This document shows, in pieces, positions 49,113 to 60,064 of a stretch of DNA of 64,000 bases; the first letter of the stretch is position 1, and each line of letters starts with the position of its first letter. Position numbers and translations under genes: made by a program. The notes beneath the pieces are model-generated. The model did not search any database, had not been told where the DNA came from, and saw only the letters and a list, made by a program, of their open reading frames with translations. This DNA comes from Megaleporinus macrocephalus (lineage: Eukaryota; Chordata; Actinopteri; Characiformes; Anostomidae), in contig CM038721.1 of the NCBI GenBank assembly GCA_021613375.1, forward strand, positions 6,473,486-6,537,485, given 5' to 3'.

Positions 49113-49115
49113 ATC
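48647..49115. repeat. (AAT)n, (ATT)n and (AAAT)n microsatellites
   Basis: (AAT)n at 48,650-48,698, (ATT)n at 48,969-49,044 and (AAAT)n at 49,066-49,114, within 350-800 bp of the SAXO2 start. Confidence 0.95.
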
Positions 49116-49346
49116 TTAAAGTAAATAGCATTACAGTCCATTATGTTCCAAAACTCGTTTAAGGATAGCTGTTTTATTGCTTAATTGTTAGTAACATTGC
49201 TTTAATAATTTTAACAGAAATAAAACCTGGACATATAAAAGTTTGCTGAAAGCTGGAAGCGGTAACGCTGTGATATCTCTCCTGATATGTGCGCGAGCTT
49301 CTACAGTAAATGACTAACGACTCTGATTAGCTGCTGCTTCTTCTTC

Positions 49347-49354
49347 TCACGTCA
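49347..49354 (-). promoter_or_regulatory. CRE-like motif in the shared upstream region
   Basis: TGACGTGA on the minus strand, a one-mismatch CRE-type site about 115 bp upstream of the SAXO2 ATG. No TATA box was seen between here and the ATG. Confidence 0.25.
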
Positions 49355-49372
49355 CGCAGGTTCGTCACAACC

Positions 49373-49385
49373 GTTTCCAGGCGAC
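49373..49385 (+). promoter_or_regulatory. X-box-like RFX site, upstream of SAXO2
   Basis: GTTTCC-A-GGCGAC fits the relaxed X-box consensus RYYNYY-N(1-3)-RRNRAC at every defined position. It lies 82 bp upstream of the SAXO2 ATG. RFX factors control many ciliary genes, and SAXO2 is ciliary, so the placement makes sense. Function is inferred. Confidence 0.5.
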
Positions 49386-49395
49386 GGCTTTGTTT

Positions 49396-49409
49396 ATTGC
49401 CTTGGAAAC
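49396..49409 (-). promoter_or_regulatory. Second X-box-like site
   Basis: On the minus strand GTTTCC-AA-GGCAAT, one mismatch (last base) to the X-box consensus. It starts 11 bp after the first X-box, in inverted orientation. Confidence 0.4.
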
Positions 49410-49466
49410 GCGTTTGATGTGTTTGGTGGGTTTGCTGGCTCCGGTGGGCAACTTCGAAGCTCAGCT

Positions 49467-49504
49467 ATGAAGCGGCTCTGCGTTTGTGAGATCTGCAGCT
49501 GCGG
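49467..49504 (+). CDS. saxo2: SAXO2 exon 1 (coding part)
   Basis: Encodes MKRLCVCEICSC plus two nt; donor GTGAGC. The ATG is chosen because the reading opens directly into the family's Cys-rich N-terminus. Confidence 0.93.
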
Positions 49505-49701
49505 GTGAGCGTCAGTTCATACAGTTCTGTTTGTTTGTTTGTTTGTTTGTTTGTTTGTTTGTTTGTTTGTTGTTGTTTATTTTTGCATGGTCACGCGGGC
49601 AAACAGCATTTTTAAATAATATATTATCTCTATTAATAATTCAGGGCGAAAGAGAGAAAAGCAGCCACGTTAGAGTTTATAAATGTTTGGAAATATATAA
49701 T

Positions 49702-49743
<42 letters not shown>

Positions 49744-50282
49744 GAGAAAGATTAAGGTTGCAGGTTAGTTAAGTTTTGCATTGACGTCCACCTCAAAGCC
49801 TGATTCATGTGGACTGTAATCTAGTCTGTAAGATAATCAGGGCTGCTCAACCTGGTGATGTTCTACAAAGTTCAGCTCCTACTGAAAGGAGACGTCCACC
49901 TCCTGTATAATTCAGCGGCTGTGATGTGTCAGAGTCATTGAGAGTGGGTGAAAAGGTTGATTGAAGGGGCTCAGATTTCTTTACAGTGGTGATGATGGGA
50001 ACAAGGGGTCACCATGTCTACAACACCAACATATACATTCTATTTACTATTAACACCACCAGAGACACTACACAGGTCTTCTGAGTTTATATTTATATCA
50101 TCGCGGTACAAAGATATATCATTCAAACGCAGCAGATGCTCTTTATAAACGTGAAAATGTTGTGATGACCAATAGAAATGCTCTAAAATAGCCTGGAAAA
50201 TGTTCTGGTTCCATTGACTTGCATTAAAAGTTTTTGGTCCCTCCTGTAAAGTATTATTTTTTTTTTGTATAAATGGGAATAT

Positions 50283-50356
<74 letters not shown>

Positions 50357-53300
50357 CGATGAGTCCATCGTAATAACATTGGTTGGCTTTGGTGCTCAGC
50401 ATACAGCAGGCTAACATCGTCTGTAGCTCTTAATAACAAGCAGTGTTCTACTTTTATTAACGTTAATATATACGAGATGTCAGTTACACTATGGCCGAAG
50501 TAATGTTGGTCAGTCTTTAGATGTAAACTCACTGTTTACTGGTTTAAACTGGCTGAAACGAGTCTAATATGTCTTGTAGTTTAATTGAGACGTTAAGAAA
50601 GACAGAATTTACGGCCGTAGGAGCGGGTTTGACATTGGGGGTGGGACAAATTTGCTAATATAAATCAAAGCCCACCCTCTCCCCTAAAATATTACCTATA
50701 AGCTGATCCCACTGTGGGTAAGCTAGTAAATCACTGTATGTATAGTGATTAACATTTGTTGAATTACAGTAAATTACTAACAAATAAACAAAATGCAACC
50801 TTATCTGTACGTCCATTTGTTATTAGATAAATCCAATTAAAGATCACTTTACACACTAAACTAGATACTCCACAGTACATGGTACTGCTGTTGGAAAACT
50901 TGAATTATATTATATATATTATATATATATTACATTACATACATATATAATGTGGTTGTCATTCACAGCCATAGCAGTCTGCAGTTGGGGCGTGGCCAGA
51001 GAGTAAGGTAACTTTATGTTTCAGAGTGCTTTCTGAGTTAATATAAACATTAGCTAACCCAAACCCTCCTAGTCTGTTACCATAACAACACATTATACTA
51101 AAGCTGTTTTATTGCAGTATATTTGGTCATCATTGCTGTTCATTGCTCTCATCACTGACCTCGGGTTTAAAGCTGGCGTGAGCTACCCAACACAAGCCAT
51201 AACAAAGTGAAAGACCCAGAGACCCCCTAACAACCAGAGCCAGTTGCTTACAACAACCACAGCGCTTAAATTGCGAAGGCAAAATAAAAAAAAAAATTTT
51301 TTAAACCGTTTCTGCTTTTCTGTGGTTTAATTTTTGGGTGGGACATATCTACCTGTTTCTGATATTGGGTAGGACACGTCCCCCTCATCCCCCCCGGTTC
51401 CTACGCCAATGACTGAATTCTTTTCTGGGATTGTTACTTTGGTTTTGTGGACAACAGCACCAGCCTATGCAGTGCTGCATGTATGAACCCTGAAGACCTG
51501 TTTCATGGACGTACTGGGGACCTGTTTTTGTTAGCTGGGCTTTCATTGACATTGAGAGGGATTGTTTGTTCTGTGATTGTTACTTTGTTGGGGTTGTGGA
51601 GAGTGCTTCATTTGTAAAAATTCAGGTAATGGAACACTAAAGGTGGGGTGATCCAGCAGTGAGGGAAAAGGTCCTGGAACGCATAGACACAACAGTGCTT
51701 CAAATGTCCATCTAACATAGTAGAATTCTATACAATAAAATAATCCTAGCTTTAATGAATGCAGTAGGAGCTGCAACCATAAAATCTCAGAGATGCCACT
51801 GGACGAATAGCTTTTGGTGTCCTACAAAAAAAAGACATCAAAGAGGTGGTGGATCCACATAAATAAGTTCTGGAACACAGGTACCTGAAATATGAGGGGT
51901 GCACTGGTTGTGGAGATTATGCAGCTCCATCTACTTTTATTACTGCTGATGTATGAGGCCTGTTTAATTTACACTAAAATCTAAACTACTTTTGTCAGTC
52001 ATTAGTTTAACATGAATTTAACATTAAATAATTTATGAAATAAATTCTAATTTGTTATTGCGAGTAGGTGAAAACCACATAGACTGGCATATGTAGGCGT
52101 AGCGTTGGGGTAGATTCACAGTAATGTCTACGCCCTTGCTCTCTTACTCTGGTTTCTTTTATAGTTCTCAGTGTGTGAAAAACAGGCCGCGTTAGCGTTT
52201 AACACAGCAACCACAAGATGGCAACAAAACACTTTTGGAGCGATGCTAAAACCAAACACATGTTTGACAAAAAAAATATGTATATTTCCATTTTCATGTA
52301 GAGTGGCCTGTTCTTTTAAAAATCAACCCCTTGTGTGGAGTTTGGGTTTGGTATTATGTTTAAGCTATGTCTTGTTCTGTGAGTTTATTGGCTGGTTACA
52401 AAGACTCGTGTAGACCCGGTGCATGTAAAGAAACAATTTCATATAATAACTTTCTGAGAGGGAGCTTTTAGAGCTGGACGTCTGGTTCCATTCACCACCA
52501 CTGTAAACAGTTCTGATTCGCTAAGTTTCTGTAGAACGAAACATTTCACACCAAACTTCTCAGACTGACTCTCTTCAAATCTTCATTACCCTTTAACTCA
52601 AATCCATAATATTCTATTCCCATGTTCCTGACCCTGGTCAAGTTGGATTAGGGGCTGGAACTAAGCTATGCAGCTTGGGTAGATCACCAGGAGCAAGATA
52701 GGACACCACTAATTTCCACTAATTGGTGTTTAGCGATACTGATATTGATCATTGATTCCACTGTCACATCAGCTTTGTACATAAAATAATATGTAAACTC
52801 ATGTTTCTCCAATCTCAATCTTCTGTAGCCGCCACCGCTGCACTCACCAGCCCACGGCGCTCTACAGGAAGGGCAGTGATACGTGTGTGGTGAGCGAATA
52901 TGTGGAGAAGTTCCCGGCCTACGAGGGCAACCAGCCGCCCAAGAGCCTCAAACCTAAATACGAGTACAAGACCGAGAGGAGCCGGATGGAGGGAACCACT
53001 ACCTTCAAGTACATGCTTTTTACAGTCTGTTTAGTTATAACTATAGTTTGGACTGCTCATTAACAACAATAGCAAAGATTAACCATAAAAATTAAAACAT
53101 ACAATGAATACACTGTGCAGGAGTTAATAATAATGAATAACCACAATACATGTAAAGCAGTAACACAAAGAAAAATAAGTTAATTAGCAAGTTATGGCAT
53201 TGTGTGCAAAAGTTAATAAGATCAAAAAATAAGATCAAACGTTTCCACAGAAAACACACAATTCATGTTTTAAAGCACAAATATTGCTCATTTGCTGAAT

Positions 53301-56300
53301 TTCTATTGAACTGAAATCCCATTTTAAATATTGTTGCTGTCCTAAGAAAAACATGTGTTTCTATTTTTGGCAATTTTTATTTTTCTACATCATTTAAACA
53401 CAACATTTTACATTATTTGTTAATTTCTTGAATGGACCAATAGAAATGTAGAATAGCATGGAAAAACGTCTGGTTCCATTGACTTACATTGGAAGTAAAG
53501 ACAGGTTTTGGTCTCTCCTAAAAAGTTGCTATTTTGGAGATAGACGTTTTGATTAGGACAGTGACGATGGGTGTGTCTCAAAACCTGTAGGCTGTCTAGG
53601 TAGCAGCTGTGTAAGTAGCATTGTTCTCTCCTCATCTCTCCTCATAAAACAGATTACTGAGACGCTCTAGTTAGAGAGAGACTGCATCACGGCTTGTTCC
53701 CGCCCACTGCAGCACGCCACTGGTGGTTTAGCTGGTTGCTAAGCTACCAGCCGGCATCCAAAACAATAGCCCGAATCTTAAAAATCTGCTTGCATAAATG
53801 CTAATGGAGTATAAAAGTGTAAATGGTGAAGGACTCGTTACAGAGTTGATAATAAAATACTGTTTTGTGTGATTATATGAACAGAAACACATTAAAACTC
53901 CAGAGAGAATCAAAATAACTCACATTTTAAAACCACTTCACTGCTCCTAGATTAGCCTGTGTTGCATCATGGGATTGTCTTAGCGGCTGAGGAAGCGTTC
54001 GATGCTTCCTTAAAATCAGGTCTAAGTAAGGTTCCTCAGTAGACAGCATGTTTAAGGTATGTAAGAATTGGGACAGTCTACATGTTGGGAGTGCATACTA
54101 TGACGTAAAATGCTGCCTATGTAGGAGATCACTAGGATTAAGACACACCCGATATGTCGCAAAACATGTTCAAACTTTTGCATACAACTATAAGTAAAAG
54201 TGGTGCACTCTAATATCTTGTTAGACCACCTTTAGCTCTGACCACAGAGTGCATGGTTTTGTCAACCTCATTTCCATCCAGAGTTGAGTTAATTTCTCAC
54301 TGAGGTCTTGTATTGCTGCCAGGGGAGTCAAACCTCTCGGTAAAGTCTTCTCCAGCACATCCCACAGACTTCCAATGGGTGAAGGTCAGGATTCTGGTGG
54401 CCAGTTAATGTGATATATGATTCCTCACGTGCTCCCTAAACCAGTCTTTCACAGTCTGAGCCCGATGAAGCTCAGCATTGTCATCCTGGTCATTGTAGAA
54501 TATGGCCGTGCTCTCAGGGAGTAGAACATCAATTGATGCAATAACCTGGTCATTCAGTACTTTCAGGTGGTCGGCTGACTTTGTTTTAGCATTACATTAA
54601 ATGTTGCTGGGTCTTGACTTGACTAACTGAAGCCCCCACATTATAACACTGCCTCCAGAGGCTTGTACAGTGGACACTATTCAGGCGCTTCCCTTCTTAA
54701 CCCAATGCTCCCATCACTCTGGGATAGGGTCAGTCTGGACTCATCAGACCATGACCTCACTTGACCTTTTCCATCACTCTAGAGTGCATGCTTTGTGCTC
54801 TCTAGCAAACTGAAGCTGTTTAGTCTCCCATGGTGTTCTTATGTCCAAACAGCTGTTAAGTCCCAGTCCTGTGAGTTCTCCAGGTCATGTGGAGATGCTC
54901 TTACTTTCACTATTAAACACAGCTGTGACTTCTACTGTCAATGTTCTACCTTCACCAGAGTTTCAGTGATCTCAGGTCATTCAGAATTTATTTTCTAACC
55001 ACATTTCTTCTGTGAAGTTGAGGTTCTTCACTCTTCTTCCAGATGTTAATAAAGCACTAGACAACTCTGAACCCAGCTCCAGTCATTCCAGCTTCTCCAT
55101 AGATGTTTCCATAGTCTGTTATCTTTTCTGCAAGCATGTTAAACATCTTCCCACATGGTTGCTTAAGAAATGAGAAGCTGCTTGCTGTATCACCGTGGGT
55201 AAAAATGATAGATGATCTAAAACATATTAATTACTGCAATAGTTTTTCAATCAAAGGTTCTTATTTTTTGGGTTCTTATTTGAACCCAAACAGTGATGTT
55301 GTTGACCCAGCAGTGTATAATAATTGATGTATATTATTGTTGTGATATTGGCCTTGATAGTATCTGCCCACATACTTTTAAGCATTCTTAACATTTGATA
55401 ATTATCATAAACAGAAGCAAAGTCATAGTATATTACCTGCACATGAGGAAAAGGTAAATACCCTGAAACTAAATGCAAAGAACAGGGGACAAGTGGGCAA
55501 TGGCAAACTGGACACAGTTTAAAAGTTATTGAACTACACAGAAAAACACCAGGTATTATATTATTGACAGATAAATAGGAGATTTAAATGATCATTCTAA
55601 ACTATTAAATCCCCGAATTACCACTAATAGCTAGTAACCTATAAACTGAGCCTCGGACAAGAATGCTTACATGACATGAACATACTATTGGGCTAGATAC
55701 ATGGATTCTTTACGTCCATTAAAAATGTCTGTAACCATTAGGGCTGTGTATTGGCAAGACCCTGGCGATACAATACGTATAGTGAAACAGCGGTCTCGAT
55801 TCGCTATATTGTGATACTCCAAACAAAGTGATATATTGAGATTTTTTCATATTAAAAAACACCACTATATGAGCAGGTTTGCCAATGCTTACAGTACTTG
55901 TACAGCACAGTACTTGTGCTGCTTGTTAATGTTGGAGTGAAGCTGAAAATGGATTACAACACTGCCCTCTAGTGGTCAGAGGTTTAAACACAACACACAA
56001 TGATTTACTGTCTGCCAGGAATCTGTGTATAATATAATATCCCGATATTCAATATTTTGATATTTTTTTACACCCCTAGTAACCATTACTGTCCACGTAT
56101 TTCTATGTGTCCTTTATATTAAATATTATCTGATAAACAGAAGCATAGTCTTAGTTCTTTACCTTCTCATGAGGAAAAGGTAAATGTCCTAAAATTATAT
56201 GGCCAAAATGGTAAAACAAAATGACCTAAATTTAATCTAAATTTATTAATTTAGTTTCTCTATGACAATAATGGCTCACAGTGTTTTGTTTGTACCTCCG

Positions 56301-59300
56301 TTACTGCCTCTGTTTTTGTTCCCACGTACTGTAGGTCTGATTTCATTCCATACGAAGTCAGCCGGCGTCCCGGGAAACAGCAGGCTGAGTACCAGCCCAG
56401 CCCCGGTGAGATCGACCTGGGAACAACATACAAACAGGACTTCAACACCTACCAGCTTCAGCCTGTGGCTCCGGTGAGGCCAAAGGAGAGGGTACGAGCG
56501 GGCAACAGCAAACTGGACACAGTGCCCACCTACAAAGGTAATTGGGGTGCAGAGTATAACACCATTATAATATAGTATAGATTATAGATTATTCAATAAT
56601 TAATTACATTCGTTACAACCAATAGCCGGTAACCTATAAACTGAGCCTGGACTAGGCTAGACTAACTTAATGATGCCATTGTCAGCAAACGATTCATTGT
56701 GTTTTTTAAAGAGGATTTCCGTCCTTGGGAAATCAGCAAGCGAGAGGTAGCCAAACCAGACGTGGGCTACCATCCACCTTCTGGGAAGTTTGGAAACACC
56801 ACAACGTTCCAGGATGATTTCGTCCCAAGAGGTACGGTTCCTCGAGAGAGCTTCAAGCCTACGAATGTTGCCAGACAGTCTGACGCTCCATTTGAAAGTG
56901 TGACCAGTAACCAGCTCTCCTACATTCCTCACCCTGTGGAGGCCCGCTTTGTCAAAGCCCCAGAGGAGTACAAGCCCAGCGACCAGCCTTTTCAGGACCT
57001 AACCACCCATCGGAAGGACTTTCAGGTAAGGGTGGGAATCTGTAGGCACCACACCCTTCAGGATGTTGAGATATCATGACAAACTTGTTACATATCTTTA
57101 TGTTGATGGTTTTCTGTTAAAGCCTTTAGACATAGCCATTGGCGTAGGAACCAGGGGGGCATGGGGGGGACGTGTCCCACTCAATAGCAGAAACAGGTAG
57201 ATTTGTCCCACCCAAAAATTAAACCACAGAAAAAGCGTTTGCATTTCAGGTGTTGTGTTTGTTGTTAGCAACGGGCTCTGGTTGTTAGGTGGTCTTTCAC
57301 TTTCTTACGGCTTGTGTTGAGATGCCTGGTCAGCACCTTTACTGAGGCGAGTTCTCGCCTCGCTTTAAACGCGAGATCAGTGATGAGACTGATGAATAGC
57401 AATGATGACCATATATACTGTAATACTGGCTAATAATGGCTTTAATATAATGTGTTGTTATGGTAACAGACTAGGAGGGTTTGGGTTGGCTAACATTTAT
57501 ATTAACTTTAGTCAGAAAGCACTCGGAAACGTAAACTTACATTACTCTCTGGCCACGCCCCAAACTGCAGACTGCTACTACACTACATACTTAAAAAATC
57601 GAATATAATAAATAAAATTAATTAATTAATTAATTAATTAATAAAAGAACGCCATCAGTAGTGCAGTATGTAATGTTCCAGAGGGTGCTGTTTGGGACAC
57701 AGCCTTACTGTCTAACACTAATGTTAGTCTTGTCTAGTCAGGAAACCTTAACATACATTTCTTTAATTTCGTTTCAGCATTATGCTCCAAAGAAAATATT
57801 TTTTTTATTGTTATATATGTATATAATCCAAACACTGCATGTATAATTTAAAAGTAATGTGGAGTATCTGGTTTAGTTTGAAAAGTGATCTTTAATTGGA
57901 TTTATCTAATAATAATCAGACGTACAGATAATGTTGTATTATCAAACTGCAGACTGTACTACACTACATACATAAAAAAATCTAATATAATAAATTAAAT
58001 AAATAAATTAATGAATAAATAAAAGGACGCCATTGTTAGAAGTGCTGTCAGTAGTGCAGTATGTAGTGTTCCAGAGGGTGCTGTTTGGGACACAGCCTTA
58101 CTGTCTAACATTAATGTTAGTCTTGACTAGTCAGGAAAACCTTAATATATATTTTTTATTTCGTTTCAGCATTATACCACTAAAGAAAATAATATATTTT
58201 TGGGTTATATATGTATATAATCCAGACATTACATGTATAATTTAAAAGATTTCTGAAAGCAGTACCATGTGATGTGGAGTATCTAGTTTAGTTTGTAAAT
58301 TGATCTTTAATTGGATTTATCTAATAATAATCAGATGTACAGATAATGTTGTTTTGTTTATTTATTAGTAATTTACTGTAATTCCATAAATGTTGTTCTA
58401 TGTCACTATACATACAGTGATTTACTACCTTACCTACAGTGGAATCAGCTTATAGGCTATATTTAGCGGATAGGGTGGGCTTTGATTCATATTATAAAAT
58501 GTGTCCCCCCTCCCAAGTCAAACCGCTCCTACGCCCTTGGACATAGCCCTCTAAAAAGATCCAATTATAACATGTTGTTCAGAATCTTTCAAAGGGAAAT
58601 CACAATACATCCAAGATTTTTTCCCGTTCCTCCTACCAGGGCCTTCCAGGACAGATGCCCAAAAGCTACAAGCCTGAGCGAGTGAAGATGTCCTCTGACG
58701 CACCTTTCCAAAGCAGCACTGAGTTCCGTGAGCGCTTTCAGCAATGGCCAGTCTCTTTACCTCAACTCCACAAGTCTTTGGAGTATGTAAGCCCCACCGC
58801 AGACATGGATTTGACTACCACCACCGGAACCACCTACATAAAGCATGTAATCCAGCCCTTCGTTTCCTCTAAGCCTTTCTCCAGGCCGACCCGTTCCTCG
58901 GCAGCCTTTCAGGCCAACACCACCATGAAGGAAGACTTTAAACCCTGGGCTTCAACCCGCCGTCTGGAAGTCATCCGCAAGCCAGAGGAGATCCGGAGAT
59001 CTAGTGGGAAGATGGAAGACTTGACCACTTTCAAGGCCCACTTTGTCCAGCACGCATTACAGCCTGCCGTCAGCTACAAGCCCCTGGCCGCCCCTAAGAG
59101 AGCTGATGTCCCGCTGGAGGAAAGCACCATGTACCGCACCGAGTTTACCCCAAAGAAGGTCAGCGTGTGTCCAGCCAGCTTCGAGTCCCCACCCGGGTTC
59201 CTCTTCGAGGACATCGACGAGAGAGGCCACAAGTTTTTCCGCAGGATGCCAGACCAAGACAAAATCCAGGTCCCGGCTCCAAATGCAGTGGCTGTCATGT

Positions 59301-59305
59301 CTTAA
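49467..59305 (+). CDS. saxo2: SAXO2 (FAM154B), stabilizer of axonemal microtubules 2, complete
   Basis: A SAXO/FAM154-family microtubule-associated protein; SAXO1 is known to bind and stabilise ciliary and axonemal microtubules through its Cys-rich N-terminus and Mn repeats. Five exons sum to 1,401 nt and encode 466 residues plus stop, with every junction in phase. Residues 1-20 hold the family N-terminal Cys cluster (LCVCEICSCG, then RHRC). About a dozen degenerate Mn-type repeats follow, with cores such as TTFKSDF, TYKEDFRPW, TTFQDDFVP, TTHRKDF, TTMKEDFKPW, TTFKAHF and MYRTEFTPKK, usually followed by S-x-KP. The end (PPGFLFEDIDERGHKFF) matches the SAXO2 C-terminus. The gene is head to head with EFL1, as in human 15q25. 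Human SAXO2 is somewhat shorter as I recall it. No clear AATAAA signal is close behind the stop. Confidence 0.95.
49528..49745. repeat. (TTTG)n and (AAT)n microsatellites in SAXO2 intron 1
   Basis: About eleven TTTG units start 24 bp after the exon 1 donor, and an (AAT)n tract follows at 49,703-49,743. Confidence 0.95.
50140..50262 (+). mobile_element. MITE family F1 copy (short)
   Basis: ACCAATAGAAATGCTCTAAA and TTCCATTGACTTGCATTAAA. It runs into a (TA)n tract at 50,287. Confidence 0.7.
50287..50354. repeat. (TA)n microsatellite
   Basis: About 68 bp of TA in SAXO2 intron 1. Confidence 0.95.
50609..51410 (-). mobile_element. hAT MITE with GGCGTAGGA-type ends, copy A
   Basis: 802 bp. Right end CGGTTCCTACGCCAAT, left end CGGCCGTAGGAGCGGG. 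Flanks GACAGAAT and GACTGAAT match at 7 of 8. It is the reverse-oriented relative of the element at 57,138. Confidence 0.85.
52829..53008 (+). CDS. saxo2: SAXO2 exon 2
   Basis: 180 nt, acceptor TTCTGTAG, donor GTACAT. Encodes GRHRCTHQPT through SEYVEKFPAYEG to MEGTTTF, residues 13-72 plus two nt. Confidence 0.94.
53325..53572 (+). mobile_element. MITE family F1, full copy
   Basis: Left end TTGCTGTCCTAAGAAAAACA, right end TTTGATTAGGACAGTGACGA, inverted to each other. It contains the core TGGACCAATAGAAATG. Confidence 0.8.
53569..54152. mobile_element. MITE with GGGTGTGTCTCAAAACC-type ends
   Basis: Left GGGTGTGTCTCAAAACC, right GGATTAAGACACACCC; GAT on both sides. It is inserted at the terminus of the F1 copy to its left, the end of which (ATATG) resumes after it. 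Confidence 0.7.
54200..55100 (-). pseudogene. Decayed Tc1-like transposase in SAXO2 intron 2, antisense
   Basis: On the minus strand frames read SWSDESRLTLSQSDG (first catalytic D region), ADHLKVLNDQVIASIDVLLP, then FYNDQDDNAELHRAQTVKDW (second D) and WFREHVRNH. The SPDLNPIENLW region survives only as frame-shifted text. Stops interrupt it several times. It belongs to a different Tc1 subfamily from the copy at 915-2484 and is much older. Confidence 0.8.
55375..55720 (+). pseudogene. Partial duplicate of SAXO2 exon 3 region
   Basis: ATGAGGAAAAGGTAAAT and flanks match 56,170-56,200. Then GTGGGCAATGGCAAACTGGA then CACAG matches the 3' end of exon 3 (56,498-56,520), and GTAACCTATAAACTGAGCCT matches intron 3 (56,628-56,650). 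The first roughly 150 bp of the exon and its donor are missing, so it cannot be spliced as an exon. Confidence 0.85.
55739..56078. mobile_element. hAT MITE (TAGGGCTGTGTATTGGC family), perfect duplication
   Basis: 340 bp, right end TTTTACACCCCTA, flanked on both sides by GTAACCAT. It lies between the two copies of the exon 3 duplication. Confidence 0.93.
56335..56537 (+). CDS. saxo2: SAXO2 exon 3
   Basis: 203 nt, acceptor TACTGTAG, donor GTAATT. Encodes SDFIPYEVSRRPGKQQAEYQ, then GTTYKQDFNTYQ and LDTVPTYK. Its 3' end and the following intron have a degenerate duplicate about 1 kb upstream (55,484-55,670). Confidence 0.94.
56712..57025 (+). CDS. saxo2: SAXO2 exon 4
   Basis: 314 nt, acceptor TTTAAAG, donor GTAAGG. 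Encodes EDFRPWEISKREVAKPDVGY through TTHRKDFQ (to residue 245) with at least four Mn-type cores. The acceptor lacks a long pyrimidine tract, but phase and family match fix it. Confidence 0.93.
57138..58540 (+). mobile_element. hAT MITE with GGCGTAGGA-type ends, copy B
   Basis: 1,403 bp filling most of SAXO2 intron 4. Left ATTGGCGTAGGAACC, right GCTCCTACGCCCTTGG, flanked by a perfect ACATAGCC duplication. A roughly 390-bp internal segment (GCAGACTG ... CAGAGGGTGCTGTTTGGGAC ...) is present twice in tandem (57,565 and 57,950 onward). Confidence 0.9.
58640..59305 (+). CDS. saxo2: SAXO2 exon 5 and stop
   Basis: 666 nt, acceptor CCTACCAG, phase 0, stop TAA at 59,303. Encodes residues 246-466, from GLPGQMPKSYKP to NAVAVMS, with several Mn-type cores and the conserved ESPPGFLFEDIDERGH tail. 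Confidence 0.95.
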   Translation, partial: GLPGQMPKSYKPERVKMSSDAPFQSSTEFRERFQQWPVSLPQLHKSLEYVSPTADMDLTTTTGTTYIKHVIQPFVSSKPFSRPTRSSAAFQANTTMKEDFKPWASTRRLEVIRKPEEIRRSSGKMEDLTTFKAHFVQHALQPAVSYKPLAAPKRADVPLEESTMYRTEFTPKKVSVCPASFESPPGFLFEDIDERGHKFFRRMPDQDKIQVPAPNAVAVMS

Positions 59306-60060
59306 GGACATGTGGATAAATTACAGTTAACATTTAGAATTGATCTCTTTAAATATTCCTTATGTCTGAAAAGGCAGTGTTTTAAAATGCTGAACTTCTA
59401 AAAAGTTTGGCCTTACGAAGTAGTAGTCAATTAGCTAAGACCTTTGGTGTCATTTCTTTTGCTTTGCAAGTTTCTTTAACTAACATATAATGAAATCCTG
59501 TAGCTTAATATGTTTGCTAATCTTGAAAGTATGATTTCTGATTACTGTAAGAGAAACTGATAGATTTTACTGCTCAACACTGATAAAAACTAATTACTAA
59601 GATAGAAGCTGCAAATAGAACAAACCCAAGTGTTTCACAAAGTCTCAGCAACCACCAGGAGTTCCTGTGTTGGTAACACCAAAGATAGTGTTGGAATATG
59701 TTTGTAGATAGCTCAGAAATGGTAATTGTTGTCATAGTGAAGGCTGTAGGACTGCTGTCCTCGCCAGTGCTCAGTCATTCAAAACATGTCAAAGTCAGGT
59801 CCCACAGCATCTCACTATTCCTGGATGTTCTTTGACTGCATTTAAAGGGTCTTACAAGACGGGACAGCTGTTTGCTGTCCTTCTGCCATGTTTACAGCTG
59901 AGCACTTTGTGTCTTGAGTATCAGGATTATCTGGAAAAGTTACATAAACTGTTGGTGTAAATACACCCAAGACAAATACCAATCTCATTGCTCAAACACC
60001 TTCAGGAGACGTAGCTAAGTCATGTTACAATATCTGTAAATACATCCATCTTTCCAAGGC
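59306..60060. other. SAXO2 3'UTR and downstream, no gene seen
   Basis: AT-rich sequence after the SAXO2 stop. No convincing AATAAA within the first 500 bp. No repeat family recognised. Confidence 0.5.
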
Positions 60061-60064
60061 ACAC

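Larger units (their letters stand above)
49982..52505. mobile_element. MITE with TACAGTGGTGATGATGGGA end, enlarged by nested insertions
   Basis: Left end matches 63,397 (TACAGTGGTCGTGATGGGAA); right end TTCCATTCACCACCACTGTA matches 63,712. The simple copy is about 335 bp, this one 2.5 kb, because an F1 MITE, a TA tract and a hAT element lie inside. Confidence 0.7.

Noticed and set aside
48886..49131. Open frame with poly-asparagine
   Set aside because: It is the (ATT)n microsatellite read on the minus strand.
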